Assembly (NCBI GenBank): GCA_002341315.1
Contig: DDNV01000009.1
Location: forward strand, 501-9,778
Direction of reading: 5' to 3'
DNA: 9,278 nucleotides
DNA from: Cellvibrionales bacterium UBA2511
GTDB lineage: Bacteria; Pseudomonadota; Gammaproteobacteria; Pseudomonadales; Porticoccaceae
Shown here: positions 7,303 to 9,278 of the stretch, one piece after another
Layout of the letters: every line of letters starts with the position of its first letter
Position numbering within the stretch: the stretch's first letter is position 1
Notes under the pieces: model-generated
The model's database searches: none
Told to the model about the DNA's origin: nothing
What the model saw: the letters and a program-made list of their open reading frames with translations, nothing else
Position numbers and translations under genes: made by a program

Positions 7303-7566
7303 ATGGTTGCGGTAAAAATCTATACCACTCGCAGTTGTGGTTACTGTGTCGCAGCAAAGAATCTTCTCGCGGCAAAAGAGTTGTCCTACCAGGAAATTTC
7401 TGTAGATAACGATCCGGCAATGAGGCGAGAGTTGGTGGTGCTGAGCGGTTACCACACCGTCCCCCAGATCTGGATTGGTGAGACCCATATTGGCGGTTAT
7501 GATGACCTGCGCCGCATGGAACAACAGGGCGAATTGGATACTATTATTGCTGATCATAACAGCTGA
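7303..7566 (+). CDS. grxC: Glutaredoxin 3-type, CGYC active site
   Basis: A small cytosolic thiol-disulfide oxidoreductase that uses glutathione to reduce disulfides and glutathionylated proteins. The 87-residue length is typical for GrxC. The active site is Cys12-Gly-Tyr-Cys15, in place of the common CPYC. The glutathione-binding cis-proline motif TVPQIWIG is at 52-59, and GGYDDL is at 64-69. ATG 7303 is preferred: it follows the rhodanese stop by one base (TGACATG), implying translational coupling, and gives the expected N-terminus MVAVKIYTT. There is no separate Shine-Dalgarno. An in-frame TTG at 7288 would overlap the upstream gene and add an unneeded extension. Confidence 0.95.
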   Translation: MVAVKIYTTRSCGYCVAAKNLLAAKELSYQEISVDNDPAMRRELVVLSGYHTVPQIWIGETHIGGYDDLRRMEQQGELDTIIADHNS

Positions 7567-7573
7567 AATGAGT

Positions 7574-7620
7574 TGCCTGGAGCCCTGATGCTGCCATGTC
7601 GGTACATGGTTGGCCAGGCA
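7574..7620 (+). repeat. Nested inverted repeat between grxC and secB
   Basis: Outer arms TGCCTGG (7574-7580) and CCAGGCA (7614-7620) are perfectly complementary over seven bases. Inside them, CCATGT (7594-7599) and ACATGG (7604-7609) form a perfect 6-bp hairpin with a CGGT loop. No T-run follows, so it is not a classic intrinsic terminator. It lies 8 bases after the grxC stop and 16 bases before the secB ribosome-binding site, so it may shape or stabilise the mRNA between the two genes. Confidence 0.6.
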
Positions 7621-7636
7621 CAAATATTGAACGAAT

Positions 7637-7641
7637 AAAGG
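7637..7641 (+). promoter_or_regulatory. Shine-Dalgarno AAAGG deciding the secB start
   Basis: AAAGG ends 7 bases before ATG 7649 but only 1 base before an in-frame GTG at 7643. The spacing selects ATG 7649. Confidence 0.6.
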
Positions 7642-7648
7642 CGTGACT

Positions 7649-8161
7649 ATGACAGAAGAAAACGTTACTGATGACGCGGCGGCAGCTGATACTGAATCCC
7701 CAAAGTTTGCCCTGCAGCGGGTTTACCTGAAAGACCTCTCGTTCGAAACTCCCATGGGTCCTGAGGCTTTTCATCGCGAGCTGAAACCGCAAATTGCACA
7801 GGAACTGGCGACTAAAACCAACCGGCTGGATGAGACGCACTTTGAAGTGATCATCACCGTGACGATCACGGTTAAAGACGGCAACGACACGGTTTACCTT
7901 ATTGAAGTACATCAGGCGGGTGTGTTTCTCGTCAAGGGGCTGGATAAGTCCCAGATGACACACGTTATCAATGTGCTTTGCCCTGCAACCCTGTTTCCCT
8001 ATGCCAGGGAGGTGGTAGACAATATTGTGATCAAGGGTACTTTCCCGGCGTTGATGTTGCCGCCAGTCAATTTTGAAGCGCTATTTTCCCAGGCTGTTGC
8101 CGAGGCGAAAGAGAAGAAAGAGCAGGAAGCTGAGTCAGATAAAAAAGATGTAACGCACTAA
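7649..8161 (+). CDS. secB: Protein-export chaperone SecB
   Basis: SecB is a tetrameric cytosolic chaperone that keeps precursor proteins unfolded and hands them to SecA for export. The 170-residue chain has the SecB core at about 19-150: FALQRVYLKDLSFETP (20-35), the VxVT-type strands FEVIITVTITV (65-75), EVHQAGVF (86-93), the CPATLFPYARE motif (111-121) and GTFPALMLPPVNFEALF (130-146). It is longer than the 155-residue E. coli protein because of an acidic N-terminal leader (about 18 residues, DDAAAADTE) and a charged tail (AEAKEKKEQEAESDKKDVTH). In E. coli the tail contacts the SecA zinc-binding end. It follows grxC by 82 bases in the conserved rhodanese-grxC-secB order and converges on ntrC. 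Confidence 0.96.
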   Translation: MTEENVTDDAAAADTESPKFALQRVYLKDLSFETPMGPEAFHRELKPQIAQELATKTNRLDETHFEVIITVTITVKDGNDTVYLIEVHQAGVFLVKGLDKSQMTHVINVLCPATLFPYAREVVDNIVIKGTFPALMLPPVNFEALFSQAVAEAKEKKEQEAESDKKDVTH

Positions 8162-8169
8162 GTGCTGCT

Positions 8170-8211
8170 CAGGCCGGTTGAGTCTGCAATTGCCGCAGGT
8201 TCGACCGGCTG
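8170..8211. repeat. Long imperfect hairpin between convergent secB and ntrC
   Basis: CAGGCCGGTTGA (8170-8181) pairs with TCGACCGGCTG (8201-8211), allowing one bulged G and one G-T pair on one strand. Inside, CTGC (8184-8187) pairs with GCAG (8195-8198) around a 7-base loop, with GT on both sides of the inner stem. It lies 8 bases past the secB stop and 14 bases past the ntrC stop on the other strand. It probably acts as a transcript end or 3' stabiliser for both genes; no T-run is present on either side, so intrinsic termination is uncertain. Confidence 0.6.
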
Positions 8212-8225
8212 ATGGGTTGCCCGGA

Positions 8226-9278
8226 TTAATGATCTTCTTCATCATTCATCCCAAGCTCTTTCAGTTTTCGGGTGAGCGTATTTCTTCCCCATCCCAATAA
8301 TTCTGCCGCATCACGTTTCCGTCCACGGGTATGACTCAGTGCCGTTTCGATCAGGGTGCGCTCAAAAACTGGCACCGCTGACGCCAGTATATCCTGCCGA
8401 CCGGCATGCAACTCGGCATCAGCCCAACTCCGCAATTGTTGTTGCCAGCTTCCCGATGTGACATTTTTTTCCACCGGGCTGTCGCGCAACTCCGGTGGCA
8501 GGTCTTCCATATGTACCTCCCGGCCGGATGCCATTACGGTCAGCCAGCGACAGGTATTTTCCAGCTGACGAACGTTGCCAGCCCAGGGAAGGAGGCTGAG
8601 GAACTGCTCAACCTCGCTGGACAGAGTCTTGGTCTCTGTTTCAAGCTCCTTCGCGGCCCGCTGGAGAAAATATTGCATTAACATGGGAATATCTTCCCGC
8701 CGATCCGCCAGTTTTGGCAGGTGAATGCGGATGACATTCAGGCGGTGAAACAGGTCTTCACGAAAACGATTTTCCACCACCAGTTGTTCAAGATTCTGGT
8801 GAGTAGCGGCAATGATGCGTACATCGACTTTTACCGGTGTGTGCCCGCCGACCAGATAAAATTCACCGTTAGCCAGTACCCGCAGCAATCGTGTTTGTGC
8901 TTCGGGCGGCATATCTCCGATTTCATCGAGAAAAAGTGTTCCGCCATCAGCCTGTTGAAACCTGCCTTCACGCCGCTGGGTTGCACCGGTAAAAGCCCCT
9001 TTTTCATGGCCAAACAGTTCGGATTCAAGAAAGTTGTCGGGAATCGCGGCACAGTTCACGGCAACGAATGGTTTGTCCGCCCGGTTGGATTTACGATGAA
9101 CAAAGCGCGATATGATTTCTTTGCCGGTACCGCTTTCGCCCGTAATCAGGATGGAGGCGGAACTGTTGGCGACCTGGGTTGCCAGACGAAGGGTTTCGGC
9201 CATGCGGGCATCGCGATGGATCAGGGCATGGCTTTCTTCGGTAACGGCCTCGAAGATGGCGGCAATCAGGTCGGCTTC
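8226..9278 (-). CDS. glnG: Nitrogen regulation response regulator NtrC (partial, lacks N-terminus)
   Basis: The reading frame is open to the right window edge and gives 350 residues; the receiver domain lies outside. NtrC, phosphorylated by NtrB, activates sigma-54 promoters under nitrogen limitation. From the edge there is a linker of about 25 residues, then the AAA+ sigma-54 activator domain: Walker A GESGTGKE, the sigma-54-contacting [13 protein letters not shown], Walker [30 protein letters not shown] and [20 protein letters not shown] Fis-type helix-turn-helix closes the protein ([22 protein letters not shown]), followed by an acidic NDEEDH tail. The [16 protein letters not shown] and [15 protein letters not shown] signatures are those of NtrC itself rather than other activators. 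The internal ATG at 9203 is within the AAA+ domain region and is not the start. ntrB is expected upstream, beyond the window. Confidence 0.95.
   Translation of the reverse strand, partial: EADLIAAIFEAVTEESHALIHRDARMAETLRLATQVANSSASILITGESGTGKEIISRFVHRKSNRADKPFVAVNCAAIPDNFLESELFGHEKGAFTGATQRREGRFQQADGGTLFLDEIGDMPPEAQTRLLRVLANGEFYLVGGHTPVKVDVRIIAATHQNLEQLVVENRFREDLFHRLNVIRIHLPKLADRREDIPMLMQYFLQRAAKELETETKTLSSEVEQFLSLLPWAGNVRQLENTCRWLTVMASGREVHMEDLPPELRDSPVEKNVTSGSWQQQLRSWADAELHAGRQDILASAVPVFERTLIETALSHTRGRKRDAAELLGWGRNTLTRKLKELGMNDEEDH

Noticed and set aside
7544..7963. 139-codon minus-strand frame across grxC-secB
   Set aside because: It is antisense to the conserved secB core and the intergenic hairpin, with no motif.

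Overview
The window looks like an ordinary housekeeping stretch of a gammaproteobacterial chromosome with moderate GC. From memory, the gene content and order resemble Pseudomonas and related lineages: gpmI-envC-ctpA runs divergently from yibN-like rhodanese-grxC-secB, and ntrC sits beside secB. A marine Cellvibrionales-type organism would fit, but that is inference, since no taxonomic marker gene is present. Almost every base is accounted for by eleven genes, two of them cut by the window edges. There is no rRNA or tRNA gene, insertion sequence, prophage, CRISPR array or toxin-antitoxin pair, and no gap without a gene exceeds 300 bases.

Left block (1-2266, plus strand): the last codons of a PgpA-type phosphatidylglycerophosphatase, a secreted single-domain retropepsin-like aspartic protease, then ribA (GTP cyclohydrolase II, riboflavin synthesis) overlapping hisF (imidazole glycerol phosphate synthase cyclase subunit, histidine synthesis) by one base. 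A good promoter candidate lies just before ribA. The ribA-hisF pairing is the least expected gene arrangement here, because hisF normally travels with hisB, hisH and hisA.

Middle block (2293-6727, minus strand): a 77-residue protein resembling the DUF6316 family, preceded by the run gpmI, envC, ctpA (read right to left). The run couples a glycolytic phosphoglycerate mutase to an EnvC-type activator of septal peptidoglycan amidases and an S41 carboxyl-terminal processing protease, both of them envelope proteins. A hairpin plus T-run after ctpA probably ends this transcript.

Right block (6728-9278): a 163-base divergent control region, then a membrane-anchored, cysteine-free rhodanese-fold protein, a CGYC glutaredoxin and the export chaperone SecB on the plus strand. 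They converge on the C-terminal two-thirds of the nitrogen response regulator NtrC (minus strand, open at the window edge). Two nested hairpins flank secB.

I found no convincing undescribed multi-gene system. The items most worth a second look are the ribA-hisF coupling, the poorly known DUF6316-like and retropepsin-like proteins, the CGYC glutaredoxin, the cysteine-less rhodanese and the hairpins around secB.
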